From: Achatina immaculata
Lineage: Eukaryota; Mollusca; Gastropoda; Stylommatophora; Achatinidae
Length of the DNA: 64,000 nucleotides
Direction of reading: 5' to 3'
Assembly (NCBI GenBank): GCA_009760885.1
Contig: CM019718.1
Span: 32,535,030-32,599,029, forward strand
Shown here: piece by piece, positions 43,411 to 54,237 of the stretch
How the letters are laid out: the number at the start of each line of letters is the position of its first letter
Position numbering within the stretch: the first letter of the stretch is position 1
The notes under the pieces: generated by a model
Told to the model about the DNA's origin: nothing
The model's database searches: none
What the model saw: the letters and a program-made list of their open reading frames with translations, nothing else
Program-made: the position numbers and the translations under genes

Positions 43411-43589
43411 TTCTACATCTGCTCTAACTGGGGGGGGTGGGGACACCTTCGGCCACATCGGAGCCACCGATATTCGCCTTCAGATACTACTGCACTGAGA
43501 ACTCCCAGACTCTGCCGCCCAAGGAGTGGCTTGTACCTTGTCCAGTCTCTATTAAGCAGTTGCTCGCTTTACTAGTGTTCAGGGCAGGG

Positions 43590-43767
43590 CAGTCTTAACA
43601 GCATCGGGGGGCCCCTGGGGAAAGTAACGCAGTGGGCCCTTATCATTCCTCTCTAACCTATGTAAGTAATGTTAGGAATAAATAGATTTCCTTGGGTTGG
43701 TTGGGCCTCATGCACTGTGAGGCCCCTGGGCAGTGTCCAGGTGGACCCATGCGTTAAGACGGGACTG
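43590..43767. mobile_element. TCTTAAC-end MITE, copy 2
   Basis: 178 bp from CAGTCTTAACAGCAT to ATGCGTTAAGACGGGACTG, imperfect terminal inverted repeats, with internal GGGGCCCCTGGG / GAGGCCCCTGGG. Related to 16105-16230. Non-coding; a hAT-like origin is suggested by the end sequence only. Confidence 0.7.
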
Positions 43768-44781
43768 GTGTGGGGTTCTATTTTTAGTGATTTTCTTACT
43801 CTCCCCGCTAACAAATAAAGTACTTGCTCTTAGAGGTACTCTCACACTATGTTGAGTTCAAGCCTCGTTGTTTCCAAGCGAGCGACTTTGGTAGCCCGTG
43901 CCTATGCTTACTGCACATGATGATGATGATGATGATGGCACATTGGACACAATCTGTAGCCGAAGATGCGGTACCAAAACTGAACGAGACACAGTCAGCG
44001 GCTCACAGTTGACTTCTAGCGTCAGGGTTTGCGAACCACAGCCGGTCAAGACCCTGTTCTACCTCGTAGTGACTCCCTTTGAGAACATACAGTAGTCTGG
44101 CCAAGCGAAAAGGGATTGCAAAGGGAAGGCGAACTCTGTCCTAAAATTACGCCAAGCTTAAGTCCTAGCATGCACAAACCTGCGACACAGCCCACCACAT
44201 AACGTCCTTCTCTTGGAATATGTTACAGGAGAAAGAACACAAAATCTGAAAACTTGACGACGAAGGATATCTGTGGACAGCATCAAGAAGTAGACACGTG
44301 GGAGGACAGCTGACAGGATAACACAAGATGATGGTGCTCTGACAAAATTGTTTGCTTTTTCGCTGATTTAAAACAAAAACAAATGTGATACAAGGATTAA
44401 TCCAGTATGTGTGGGGTTTGTGTCTTGACAAGAAGAAAAAGAAGAAGAACGCAGTAGAACAAGGCCCTTTCAGTCAATTGTTTCTCCATTGTTTTCTAAT
44501 TCCAGATTTTGCGTCCATCGGAGAAATTATCTGCGGAATACCGCACATTTCCGCTTGTTCCCCGAGGCCAGTCATGACCGCACTAGCTCCCGCAACATGC
44601 AAACACGAGAGGTCAGACCAGGAGAGGTCAAACCAGGTCAGTAAAGTTTCTGGTGTCCTGGGGGACTGCTAACTAAAAAGTCGTGCACATCAAACATGAA
44701 AGCTGTCACCTGATGAACAGTGATGCAGAAATAGCGCTGTGTCAGATCACTACTTAAATTGTTGTCTCTCCGTCATACTTG
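43768..44781. other. Intergenic sequence with SINE-like fragment
   Basis: 43985-44065 (TAGCGTCAGGGTTTGCGAAC) matches part of 18215-18240 and, inverted, 46895-46915. A GATGAT run lies at 43918-43936. Other ORFs show no domain. Confidence 0.45.
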
Positions 44782-45297
44782 TCTGTCTCTTCTTCTTCTT
44801 CTTCTTAGTCCATAACTACTTTTATAACAGTTATTGCTGCTGCTGCTGCTGCTGCTGCTGCTACTACTACTACTACTACTATTACTATCACTACTACTAC
44901 TACTGCTGCTGCTACTACTACTACTACTACTATTACTACTACTACTACTGTTACTGCTGCTGCTACTACTACTACTATTACTACTACTACTACTGCTGCT
45001 GCTACTACTACTACTATTACAACTACAACTACAACAACAACTACTACTACTATTAATAATAACAATAATAATAATATACTACTGCTACAAAAGTTATTGC
45101 TACTCTTCTCCCGCCACTACAAAAACAACGACGATAATGGCAACAATAACTAACTACTACTATTATTACTACTATTAATACTAATATTACTACTAATACT
45201 ATTACCACTATTACTACTACAATTACCACAACTACTAATATTATTACTACTATTACAATTACTACAACTACTGATACTATTATTCCTACCAATACTG

Positions 45298-45337
<40 letters not shown>

Positions 45338-45348
45338 TACTACTACTT

Positions 45349-45380
<32 letters not shown>

Positions 45381-45603
45381 GCTACTACTTCTACTACTAC
45401 TACTACTGCTACTACTACTACTACTTCTACTACTACTACCACTACTAATACTATTGCTACTACTAATACTATTACTACTATTGCTAATACTATTACTACT
45501 ACTTCTACTACTACTACTACTACTACTTCTACTACTACTACTAATACTATTGCTACTACTAATACTATTACTACTATTGCTAATACTATTACTACTACTT
45601 CTT

Positions 45604-45642
<39 letters not shown>

Positions 45643-45690
45643 TTGCTACTACTTCTACTACTACTACTACTACTACTACTGCTTCTATGA
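44782..45690. repeat. CTA-type trinucleotide array, about 850 bp
   Basis: Begins with CTT and CTG units (44790-44860) and continues mostly as CTA with CTG, ATT, AAT and TTC variants to 45690. Poly-Leu/Tyr/Ser/Val ORFs on both strands are artefacts. Confidence 0.98.
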
Positions 45691-46020
45691 TTCCGAAACT
45701 TTCGCAACTGATTGTTTATTAACTGATTTCTAAAGCTGAATTCTGAATTCTCTGCTGGTTTTGACACTCGAAGAGAGATGTTCAAGATCACATCTCTTGT
45801 AGCATCTACTTCTCCAGCACTGCAGCTTAAGACAGTCCACCACCTGAGCAGACGCCAGTAGAGTATCCTGTTTTGATTAAGTAGGTCAGTGGCGTACTGA
45901 ATGGGTGACAGGAGTTGTTAAGTGCCCCCTCCCCGGAAAGGGGGGGGGGGTCCCTTTAAGGGGACACCAGAGTGGAGCATACTTTTTTTTTTATTATCCT
46001 TGTTACGTTCTTGCAAATTG
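45691..46020. other. No gene recognised
   Basis: Spacer with a G-run at 45941-45950. Confidence 0.4.
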
Positions 46021-46600
46021 TTACAAATCTTATATCTTATATCTTTCCCGTGCCGTTAAACGTCACATAGGGCTCGCAAAGTAGTTCGCCAATTCTTCCT
46101 GTCTTCGGCAAATCTTTCAACCTCATCAAAGGATTTTATGCCTGTTAATTTGGCCTCTCTTAATAATGTCCTCTTCAGAGTTTCACGCGGTCTGCCTCTT
46201 TTTCTTTGGCCTGTTGTGTTCCACTTGATAGCTTGTTTTGGGATTCTCTGATCATTTCTTCTCATCAAGTGATCAACATATGTCCATCTCCTTTTCCTGA
46301 TCACCCATGAGACTGGTTGTTGTTCAGTCATCTGTCTTATCTCTACATTGTTATTAAATTCGTTCCACTTTATACCAAGTATTTTCCTTAGGCATTGTTT
46401 TCAAAAGAGTCTAATTTCTTGTCTGTTTCTTTAGTTGTTTTCCAGCTTTCACATGAATAAATGAGGATGGATATTACATTTGAATTGAATAGTCTTAACT
46501 TGGTTTTTGTGTTCCATATGTTACAAATAAGTGATCTAAAATAGCAAATAGAATAGCTGCCTTTTTGATTCTTGGGTGGTGGATGTAGTTTTTTTTTTTT
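46021..46600 (-). pseudogene. LINE B 3' end
   Basis: The minus-strand ORF (46331-46056) contains RRWTYVDHLMRRNDQRIPKQ, GQRKRGRPRETLKRT and EDRKNWRTTLRALCDV, the C-terminus of a LINE polymerase. An upstream frame holds SCESWKTTKETDKKLDSFEN. The 3' end reads AACGGCACGGGAAAGATATA with an AAGATAT-type tail. The 57183-57700 copy is closely related. Confidence 0.8.
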
Positions 46601-46990
46601 CATGAGGTGGGGATGGGGAGCGGGGGGAGTCTGTCTCTAGCCCGGGAGCTAGCAGTCAGTGCAACGGCTCTGGTACAGACTTCTGCAGCTTCCACGCCGA
46701 CCAAGGTTCCAGGCACACAGAAGTGTTCTGTCCTAAGTCATGGACGTCTTCTTCAGAAGGGCTGTAGTTGCCTGGGGCCGAACACATCCGGCATGGCCTC
46801 AGCGTGTTTGGGACTGGGTTCGTCTCCCCATTCATTGACTGCCAGAGGCTTCCAGAGGCACCACTCGGAGGTAGAGTAGGGTCTTGGCCGGCCACAGTTC
46901 GCAAACCCTGATGCGCAGCAACCAGTTATGGGCTGCTGGCCGCCATCTCAGTCAGCGTGAGTACTGCACCCTCGGCTCCACCCCAGAACA
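46601..46990 (-). mobile_element. SINE-like element with A tail
   Basis: On the minus strand the sequence runs from GCGCATCAGGGTTTGCGAAC (about 46915) to CACCTCATGAAAAAAAAAAA (46591), adjoining LINE B. It shares the CAGGGTTTGCGAAC core with other SINE-like pieces here. Confidence 0.45.
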
Positions 46991-47649
46991 TGTGTGTCGC
47001 TAGTGCACAACATACGCTGACCTGGAAACAAGGCCTGACCACAAGGTCGCGACCTGAGTCTGAGGTTTAGAGGACTGTCGCCAGAACCTGTAGAAAACTG
47101 GACATCATCCTGGTGACCTAGTTCTTCAGCTACATGGAAGATGATGCTAATAACAAGACAGATCTTTGTTAAACTTTGAGTAAAACCTACACAACGTAGC
47201 AGCCTCTGCTTGCTGTCTGTGTATATCTCGGTACAAACTTTCTACTCCTTGATGCTACTCATACTTCATGTTTCTAGAAATGAGAAAACCCTCTAATGTA
47301 AATTGTGTGTGAAAACTAATATCTAATCTGATTCATTTGCAAATACAACACTTTTACAATAAATAAAAATATGGCTACTGCGCAGACACCCCCCCCCCCC
47401 CTCTTTCCAACATTTTCTAGAAGTAACTGACAGACATCTTGAAACCAGCAATGAGTTACTCTCTTCCTTCTTCGATCACCTTTGCAGGGGGAGGGGGTGA
47501 GGGTTATGCGAGGACAGAAGTACAAAAGAAAAGGTAAAGGTAATCCTGTCATGCCTTAGAGGCACATAGGGACATGGTGTTAGTGGCCATATTTTCCATC
47601 AAGTTTCCTGTTCAGCTGTACTTTTACGTTAGATAGTACTATCATTTCT
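46991..47649. other. Intergenic sequence with SINE fragment
   Basis: 47525-47600 (AAAGGTAAAGGTAATCCTGT, then GGTGTTAGTGGCCATATTTT) matches the SINE at 6244-6510. A C-run lies at 47389-47400. No gene is supported. Confidence 0.5.
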
Positions 47650-48135
47650 TTACTCATTTGTCTAGACCTCTCTATTTCGAACAGTTCAGACACTACCTAC
47701 ACTATCATTTCTTTACTCACTTGTCTTGCCCTCTCCATTTCGAACCATTCGGCCACTACCTACACTATCATTTCTTTACTCATTTGTCTTGACCTCTCTA
47801 TTTCGAACAGTTCGGACACTACCTACACTATCATTTCTTTACTCACTTGTCTTGCCCTCTCCATTTCGAACCGTTCGGCCACTACCTACACTATCATTTC
47901 TTTACTCATTTGTCTTGCCCTCTCCATTTCGAACCGTTCGGCCACTACCTACACTATCATTTCTTTACTCACTTGTCTTGCCCTCTCCATTTCGAACCGT
48001 TCGGCCACTACCTACACTATCATTTCGAACCGTTCGGCCACTACCTACACTATCATTTCAACCCGTTCGGCCACTATCTACACCACAATTTCGAACCATT
48101 TCGGCCCCTATCTACACTACCATTTCGAACAATTT
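47650..48135. repeat. 63-bp minisatellite, about 6 copies plus short units
   Basis: Unit CACTACCTACACTATCATTT plus CTTTACTCATTTGTCTTGCC and CTCTCCATTTCGAACCGTTCGGC. After 48010 the units lose their middle part and shorten to about 33 bp. Confidence 0.94.
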
Positions 48136-48235
48136 GGGTCACTATCTGTATCATATGGAGAATGAAGTATTACATAACTGGCCAGTATGAGTCGCCATCT
48201 TGTACCCTGAGCTACCGTTTCTATTCTGTTATCTC

Positions 48236-48332
48236 ATTCTTTCAGCCAATACTTTTCTTCCTCGTGATTCTTTCAGCCAATACTTTTCTTCCTCGTGATT
48301 CTTTCAGCCAACACTTTTCTTCCTCGTGATTC
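48236..48332. repeat. 31-bp minisatellite, 3 copies
   Basis: TTCTTTCAGCCAATACTTTT plus CTTCCTCGTGA. Confidence 0.95.
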
Positions 48333-48439
48333 TTTCTCTTACCTGGGCTGGCCGGGTTACTTTTTTGCTTGATCTCATAACCTAATCTCTGCCAGCTAAA
48401 TGCCATTTCTGTGTCTATTTGTTGTTTTGTTAAGTCCGT

Positions 48440-48500
48440 TGTTCTTGATGAAGGCATTTCGCTGAAATATTGGTTCGTTACTATTTGTTTTACACCTGTA
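48440..48500 (+). mobile_element. Penelope-type terminal sequence with hammerhead-like motif
   Basis: CTTGATGAAGGCATTTCGCT then GAAATATTGG resembles the ends of Penelope-like elements (compare 54333-54370). It fits part of the hammerhead core (TGATGA, short stem GGC/GCT, GAAA). The first core C appears to be T, so activity is doubtful. Confidence 0.5.
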
Positions 48501-49312
48501 CGTGCTCATCCCATTGTCTCTTTTGTCACTCCTTCACATCTATACTTCTTCCTATCCTTTTATGTTAAACTTCAACATGCACTTCTGACAATGTTTTACT
48601 TCCCCTTAATGCGATTCTGACAGATATTCTCTCCCCTTTGGTGTCTTTATTCAAAATGCCACTTCGTTCAAGAGAACACAAAACACTTTCTATGTTTTCC
48701 TTTTCTTTGCTGGATTCTGTCTTGGCGAAACAAAAGCCTCGTCTGTAGCCTTCCCCCCCCCCCCCCCCCCCGGCAGACAAACACGCACAGCAGAGTCTCA
48801 ACAAACCAGGCAACTGTCACGAGCTGGCTACAGTCACTGGCTGTTTGCTCTGAAAGCTGTTGACACACAGCAAATACGGCGAGCAGGTCATCTTCATAAC
48901 CTGGCTCCCCCCGAACGAGGCTGTTGTCATGTCAACGATGCCGATGATCTGGTCACAGTTGCCCTCGTGTCATTTTGATTTTGCCAGACCCGAGAGCGCA
49001 GACGAAGGTGACAGTGATTGACACAACGTTTTCCAGCTCAGCGCACGCTGAACCAGGTCAGAAGGTTGCCACTTCTGAAGAAGGTTGCCACTTCTGACCA
49101 CCGGTTCTTTAAGGACTCTTCATTTAGTTTTTAATATAGTAAGAGTCCTTCTTCTCTAGCCGTACCTTTCACGGCAGACCATTTTCTTCGGCAGTAGTCC
49201 CCTTGCGCATTATCATGCGGTCCGCGGTCCAAGTTATTGATCTGGTATTAAGTTCCATCTACACAATATATAAACAATTACGATTTGACTTTGAATTTGA
49301 CTCTTTTCCTGA
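48501..49312. other. No gene recognised
   Basis: Contains a C-run (48751-48770) and a short duplicated GAAGGTTGCCACTTCTGA (about 49061 and 49080). No coding feature is supported. Confidence 0.45.
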
Positions 49313-51138
49313 TTGATTGATTGATCTTTATTTCAAAAGGGTTAAGAATTTGGCACGGAGGCCCGTTTGATATTCTGCCCTTTATCATACATCTTTCTCT
49401 CTATTCTACAAATATGCTGTTCATGTAACAAACATAATTAACATTGAAGATGAGAGACATAAAATAAAATATAACATTTACTTTTCGCTCTTAAACATTC
49501 ACTCAGTACAGAAGTAACTACATACATTATAAATGACTATCTACTAAACAAAATTTTCGGAACTATTCAGAATAAACAATTAATTGTATTCGGTGTCTGT
49601 AAGAGCAGTCTAAGATAACTTTTAAGTTTTATGATTCATGGAGGCATGTAGTCCACATCAAATAGATATCGGGAAAGTTTGTAGTTGTAGGAAGGAGTAT
49701 AATTTATATTTTTATACAGGATGGGAGGGTATTCCAAAAAAGAGCAGCAGAATAACTAAAGCTTTTCTTGTAAAGATCAAGTCTAGGTTTTGGAAGACTT
49801 TTGTTGTTCAAGCGTTGGCTGCACTTTGGGCTAAATTTAAACAGGTTCCATAGATAAGGTGGAGCATGCTTTGAAAGAATTATATGTACCACCTTGGCTT
49901 TGTTGAAGAGGAACCTGTTCTTAAGAGGCGGTATTTTGATACGTTTGTGCTGGTTAGTTGTTTGTGCTTGATCTTTGTCACTAATAGTTTTGTGCGAGCG
50001 AAGTGTTGTTTTTGTTGCGTTTTGTAGTTTTTGTCTTGTTCTTATGAACATTGATTTTGTTTTATCGGTATTTATAATCATGTCATTGTTTTTGCCCCAT
50101 CTGATTAAGTTGTATAACTCGATCTGAAGAGTTGATTCTAGATTAATACAATCGTAGTCACTGGTGTAGACTGTGCAATCATCGGCAAAAAGGTCACAAG
50201 AAGGGTGTTTAAGATGAAATGGAAGATCATTGATGTAGATAGTAAATAGCAATGGGCCTAGAGTAGAACCTTGCGGAACACCAGTGTCAACTTTAGCAGA
50301 ATTTGATAGAGAATTGTTGAAGAATACTACCTGTTGTCTGTCTGAAAGAAATTATGCAATTAATCTTGTGCAATTTATAAGCCTTTATTTTTCTTACAAG
50401 AATATCGTGGTCAATCATATCAAATGCCTTTTTAAAGTCGATAAAGATGGCACCACATAGTCTGTCGTCATTTATGTTTACTAATCAGTTTTCTGTCATT
50501 TTGATAAGAGCTGTGTGGCAGGAGTGATTGGGTCTAAAGCCTGACTGACTGTCTATGAGTAAATTGTTCTCTTGCATGTGTCCGTAGAGTTATTTCGTGT
50601 ATGTGTCTTTCGAGTGGTTTTGAAATGACGATAATATGGATATTGGTCTATAGTTGGTAAGATTGTTGGATGAGCCAGATTTAAAGCAGTTTTAAAAGCC
50701 TCGGGGAAATAACATTCTGCAATGCACTGGTTGTAAATATATGTTAGTGTATGTGAAATGACAGGCGCAGCATAACGTAAGATCTTATTACTAATGTCAC
50801 TAAGCCCAGCTGTACTGTTGTTTTGTAAGGTTAAGAGATAACTGTGAACTTCGCTGACTATTAAGAATGGAATGTGTGACTGTTTAAAATCAATACAGCT
50901 GCTGTCCAGGAATGTTTTTGTAGTTTATGTAAGTCGCATACAGGAGCTGATATTGATGATTTAAGAACGCTGATTTCTTCTCTGAAGTGTGTACTGATAT
51001 GTGCGCTAGTGTATGCATGATTGATGGCTTGAAAATCAAATTATTTTCTTTTATTTGATAGGGTATTTATGGCTTTCCAAATTGATTTACTGTCTGATTT
51101 ATTCTGTACTAGATTCCTAAAGTAATTTTTTTCTGTTG
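49313..51138 (-). pseudogene. LINE A, 5'-truncated minus-strand copy
   Basis: From the ATCA tail (49313-49326) the element runs right on the minus strand. The ORF 50252-49704 contains LFTIYINDLPFHLKH and FADDCTVYTSD (the FADD catalytic box intact), then HAPPYLWNLF. Upstream, interrupted by stops, are FRPNHSCHTALIKM-like, CGAIFIDFKKAFD-like and KNYFRNLVQNKSD-like stretches up to about 51135. Closely related to 13233-13585, so a young family member. Confidence 0.88.
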
Positions 51139-51640
51139 TCTTGTTAAGTATTGAAAACTTGAAAAACAAATACATCACAACTGAAACAAAAAGAGCACTG
51201 TGCAACACAATTTTCCTCCCAACTCTGTGCTGTCAATGTCAAACATGGACACTAACAGCCAAGAACAAAAGAAATATCATCACGACAGAAATGAGATGTT
51301 TAAGGAGAATACTAAATGTGGCAAGAAGAGACCAACTAAGAAATGACACCATCAGGGTAAAAGTTGGAGTAACACCAGTATTACACTATATCTAGAAACA
51401 GCAAGTCAAATGGTTTGGCCGTGTTACACGGTTACCACCAGACAGTATAACACAGACAACATTCACACTAAGATTTGTAGGTAACAGAGGAAGAGGACGC
51501 CCATGCCGGAGATGGAGAGAGGAAATGACAGCGGCATTAAACGTCCTATTACATGAAGCAAATCTTCGAGCCCTATCAAGCCGTCTATTTGTCCACTCAA
51601 CACAGAAAGTTATGTGAGGAAGGAGACAAGACAAGATCAT
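51139..51640 (+). pseudogene. RTE-like LINE C-terminal fragment
   Basis: Translation gives TETKRALCNTIFLPTLC, TWTLTAKNKRNI, MRCLRRILNVARRDQLRNDT, a stop, then QVKWFGRVTRLPPDS and GNRGRGRPCRRW. This is the thumb and C-terminal part of a non-LTR polymerase, distinct from LINEs A, B and D. It meets the opposed LINE A copy at about 51138. Confidence 0.75.
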
Positions 51641-51663
51641 ATGGCGCAGTGATACTGCATGTG

Positions 51664-51735
51664 TGCGGTGTTTCTCAACTTGTACGCACTTCCAAAAGTA
51701 GCCCCCGAGTGTGAAAAGGCTGGGAAACACCGAGA
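51664..51735. mobile_element. 72-bp hAT-like MITE
   Basis: CGGTGTTTCTCAACTTG at the left and GGCTGGGAAACACCG at the right are imperfect inverted repeats of the 'GTGTTTCTCAAC' type common in hAT relatives. Confidence 0.55.
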
Positions 51736-51922
51736 CGCAGGGCAGTGCAGCTTTTGGCACTGACGAACCAGGGCTGGCCATAACAATATCCATCTTCCTC
51801 ATGTTGATCCTTGTAAAAGATCTATGTGCTCATTCACGCTGTAGAACAAGGTGAAACTTCGTGTGGTTGTCCTGATAGTGGAGACTTGTGCTTTTTGGGT
51901 TCATTACACGGATACGACACAG
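51736..51922. other. Short spacer
   Basis: No feature recognised. Confidence 0.4.
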
Positions 51923-52005
51923 GTAGTAGTAGTAGTAGCAGTAGTAGTAGTAGTAGCAGTAGTAGTAGTAGTAATAGTAGTAGTAGTAGTAGTAGTAGTA
52001 GTAGC

Positions 52006-52058
<53 letters not shown>

Positions 52059-52117
52059 CAGTAGTAGTAGTAGTAGTAGTGGTAGTAGTAATAGTAGTAG
52101 TGGTAGTAGTAGTAGTG

Positions 52118-52157
<40 letters not shown>

Positions 52158-52186
52158 TAGTAATAGTAGTAGTGGTAGTAGTAGTG

Positions 52187-52226
<40 letters not shown>

Positions 52227-52790
52227 TAGTAATAGTAGTAGTGGTAGTAGTAGTAGTGGTAGTAGTAGTAGTAGTGGTAGTAGTAATAGTAGTGGCAGTA
52301 GTGGTAGTAGTAATAGTAGTAGTTGTAGTATTAACAGTAGCAGTAATAGCAGCAGCAGTAGTAGCAGTAGTAGTAGTAATAGTAGTGGCAGTAGTGGTAG
52401 TAGTAATAGTAGTAGTTGTAGTAGCAATAGTTTTACTGGTATTGGCGGTGGTGATAATAGTAGTAGTAAAAACAGTATTCCTAGTAGTAATAGCACTGGT
52501 ATTGGTAGTACTAGTAATAGCAGTATTAGAAGAAGAAGAGGAAAAGAAGAAGAAGAAGAAGAAGACAAGAAGAAGAAGAAGAAGGAGGAGGAGGAGGAGG
52601 GGGAGGGAGAAGAAGAAGAAAAAGAAGAAGAAGGAGGAGGAGGAAGAGGAGGAGGAGAAGGAAGAAGAGGAGGAGAGGAAGGAGGAGGAGAAGGAAGAAG
52701 AAGAAGAAGAGGAGGAGGAGGAGGAAGAAAGAAAGAAAGAAAGAAAAGAAAAAAAAGAAAAAAAAAGAGAGAAGTTGATGATGATGTAAC
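51923..52790. repeat. GTA-type trinucleotide array and purine tract
   Basis: AGT/GTA repeats with AGC, GGT and AAT variants to about 52530, then GAA/GGA/GAAA purine-only sequence to about 52770. ORFs of over 300 codons (poly-Ser, poly-Val, poly-Leu) on both strands are artefacts. Confidence 0.98.
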
Positions 52791-53480
52791 GTTCACGTCT
52801 TAAGTCAAGGACTGCACGTGCTCCTTAGACCTCGCGCTGGATGAGCTGCTACTAATCCGGGTCACCCTGCACCTAGAACACAGCTGACCTGTCTGCAGGT
52901 CTTATCATAAAAAAAACCAGGTCCAGGCAGTGTGTTATTGATGAGAGAGGGGAGGAAAGAGAGGAGAGGGGAAGAGGAAGAATATAAGCCTCCTTGGTTA
53001 TTTTTTCTTAACTGCAGACAGTTAATTTAACAATTTTTGTGCTATTAGCCAGAATGTCGGGCCGTACAACGACGACCTGTTGCTGACATGTCACTGGCTG
53101 ACTGACACTTTGATGGAGCGACTTTCACTAAAAGGCTGATTGATTCATCATTGTCTATTTATAACTCCGTCATGTCCCACTCATTCGTCGAGTCGTTCCT
53201 CCGCACTCCAGCCACTTAGTCACTCCCTCTCCACGTCCTCGACACACTCGATTGCTAGACTGAGTCTTGATACGAGGACAAACTCGGACGGTAAGACATA
53301 ACAATGACTCACACCACTGCTCTGCCGGTGTTTCTGTCCTTTGATACGCCTGCTTGAGTTCCGCCCCGTCTCCATACTGAAATTCTTCATCATCATGTGC
53401 TGTCTCGGTACGAATGATGGAGACAATGAATCTCCAAGTTCCTCGCTCCTTCGCCTTGATGGTACACTCAACCAGGCTGT
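52791..53480. other. No gene recognised
   Basis: Ordinary sequence without supported features. Confidence 0.4.
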
Positions 53481-53486
53481 GTCCTA

Positions 53487-53488
<2 letters not shown>

Positions 53489-53523
<35 letters not shown>
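53489..53523. repeat. CT dinucleotide microsatellite
   Basis: Uninterrupted CT run. Confidence 0.97.
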
Positions 53524-53526
<3 letters not shown>

Positions 53527-53816
53527 TGCTATCTTCCCATCTACAGTTTTGTCTACTTCTCGCTCTCTATCTTCCCATCTTTCCTTCAGGATATTATTAT
53601 TGCTTTTCGTCGTGGCTAAAGTATTTTGTCTCCTTGTATTGTTGTCCTATTGTGCCATAAAGGCAGGTAGGGATACAATGTTAATACCTTTATTTTTCTT
53701 GATCTGTGAACACACTTGAAAGCCAAAATAGAAACATTACAAGACTTAGCAGTTTCCACAGCCATCATTGGCCAATATCGAACTGTAGCAACCAAAATCT
53801 GAATCTCTGTCTTTCA
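53524..53816. other. Spacer with SINE fragment
   Basis: 53655-53720 (ACCTTTATTTTTCTTGATCT then GAACACACTTGA) matches part of the SINE at 6244-6510. Confidence 0.45.
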
Positions 53817-54020
53817 ATTAAATTCTAAGAGTGATTTCATGGTTTGCTAAACTGTCACTTAGATCTCTCTCTCTATGAGTGATTTCATGGTTTGCTAAAC
53901 TGTCACTTAGATCTCTCTCTCTCTATGAGTGATTTCATGGTTTGCTAAACTGTCACTTATCTCTCTCTCTCTCTCTCTATGAGTGATTTCATGGTGTGCT
54001 AAACTGTCACTTTAGATCTC
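53817..54020. repeat. About 55-bp minisatellite, 4 copies
   Basis: Unit GAGTGATTTCATGGTTTGCT then AAACTGTCACTTAGATC and a CT run of variable length. Confidence 0.93.
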
Positions 54021-54059
54021 TCATGGCTTTAGTATTTTAACTGTAAACTGTTTTCTATA

Positions 54060-54237
54060 CTGCAGAACCAAGTATTTTGTATACTACTGAACGAACTATT
54101 TTGTATACTACTGAACCAACTATTTTGTATACTACTGAACCAACTATTTTGTATACTACTGAACCAACTATTTGGTATACTACTGAACCAACTACTGAAC
54201 CAACTATTTTGTATACTACTGAACCAACTATTTTGTA
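54060..54237. repeat. 24-bp minisatellite left of Penelope element
   Basis: Unit TATTTTGTATACTACTGAAC plus CAAC, about seven copies with one partial unit. Related to the array on the other side of the Penelope-like element. Confidence 0.94.

Noticed and set aside
51826..52803. ORFs of over 300 codons on both strands (poly-Ser, poly-Leu, poly-Val, Glu-rich)
   Set aside because: They run through GTA and GAA repeats that lack stops in every frame; no domain and no unique coding sequence.
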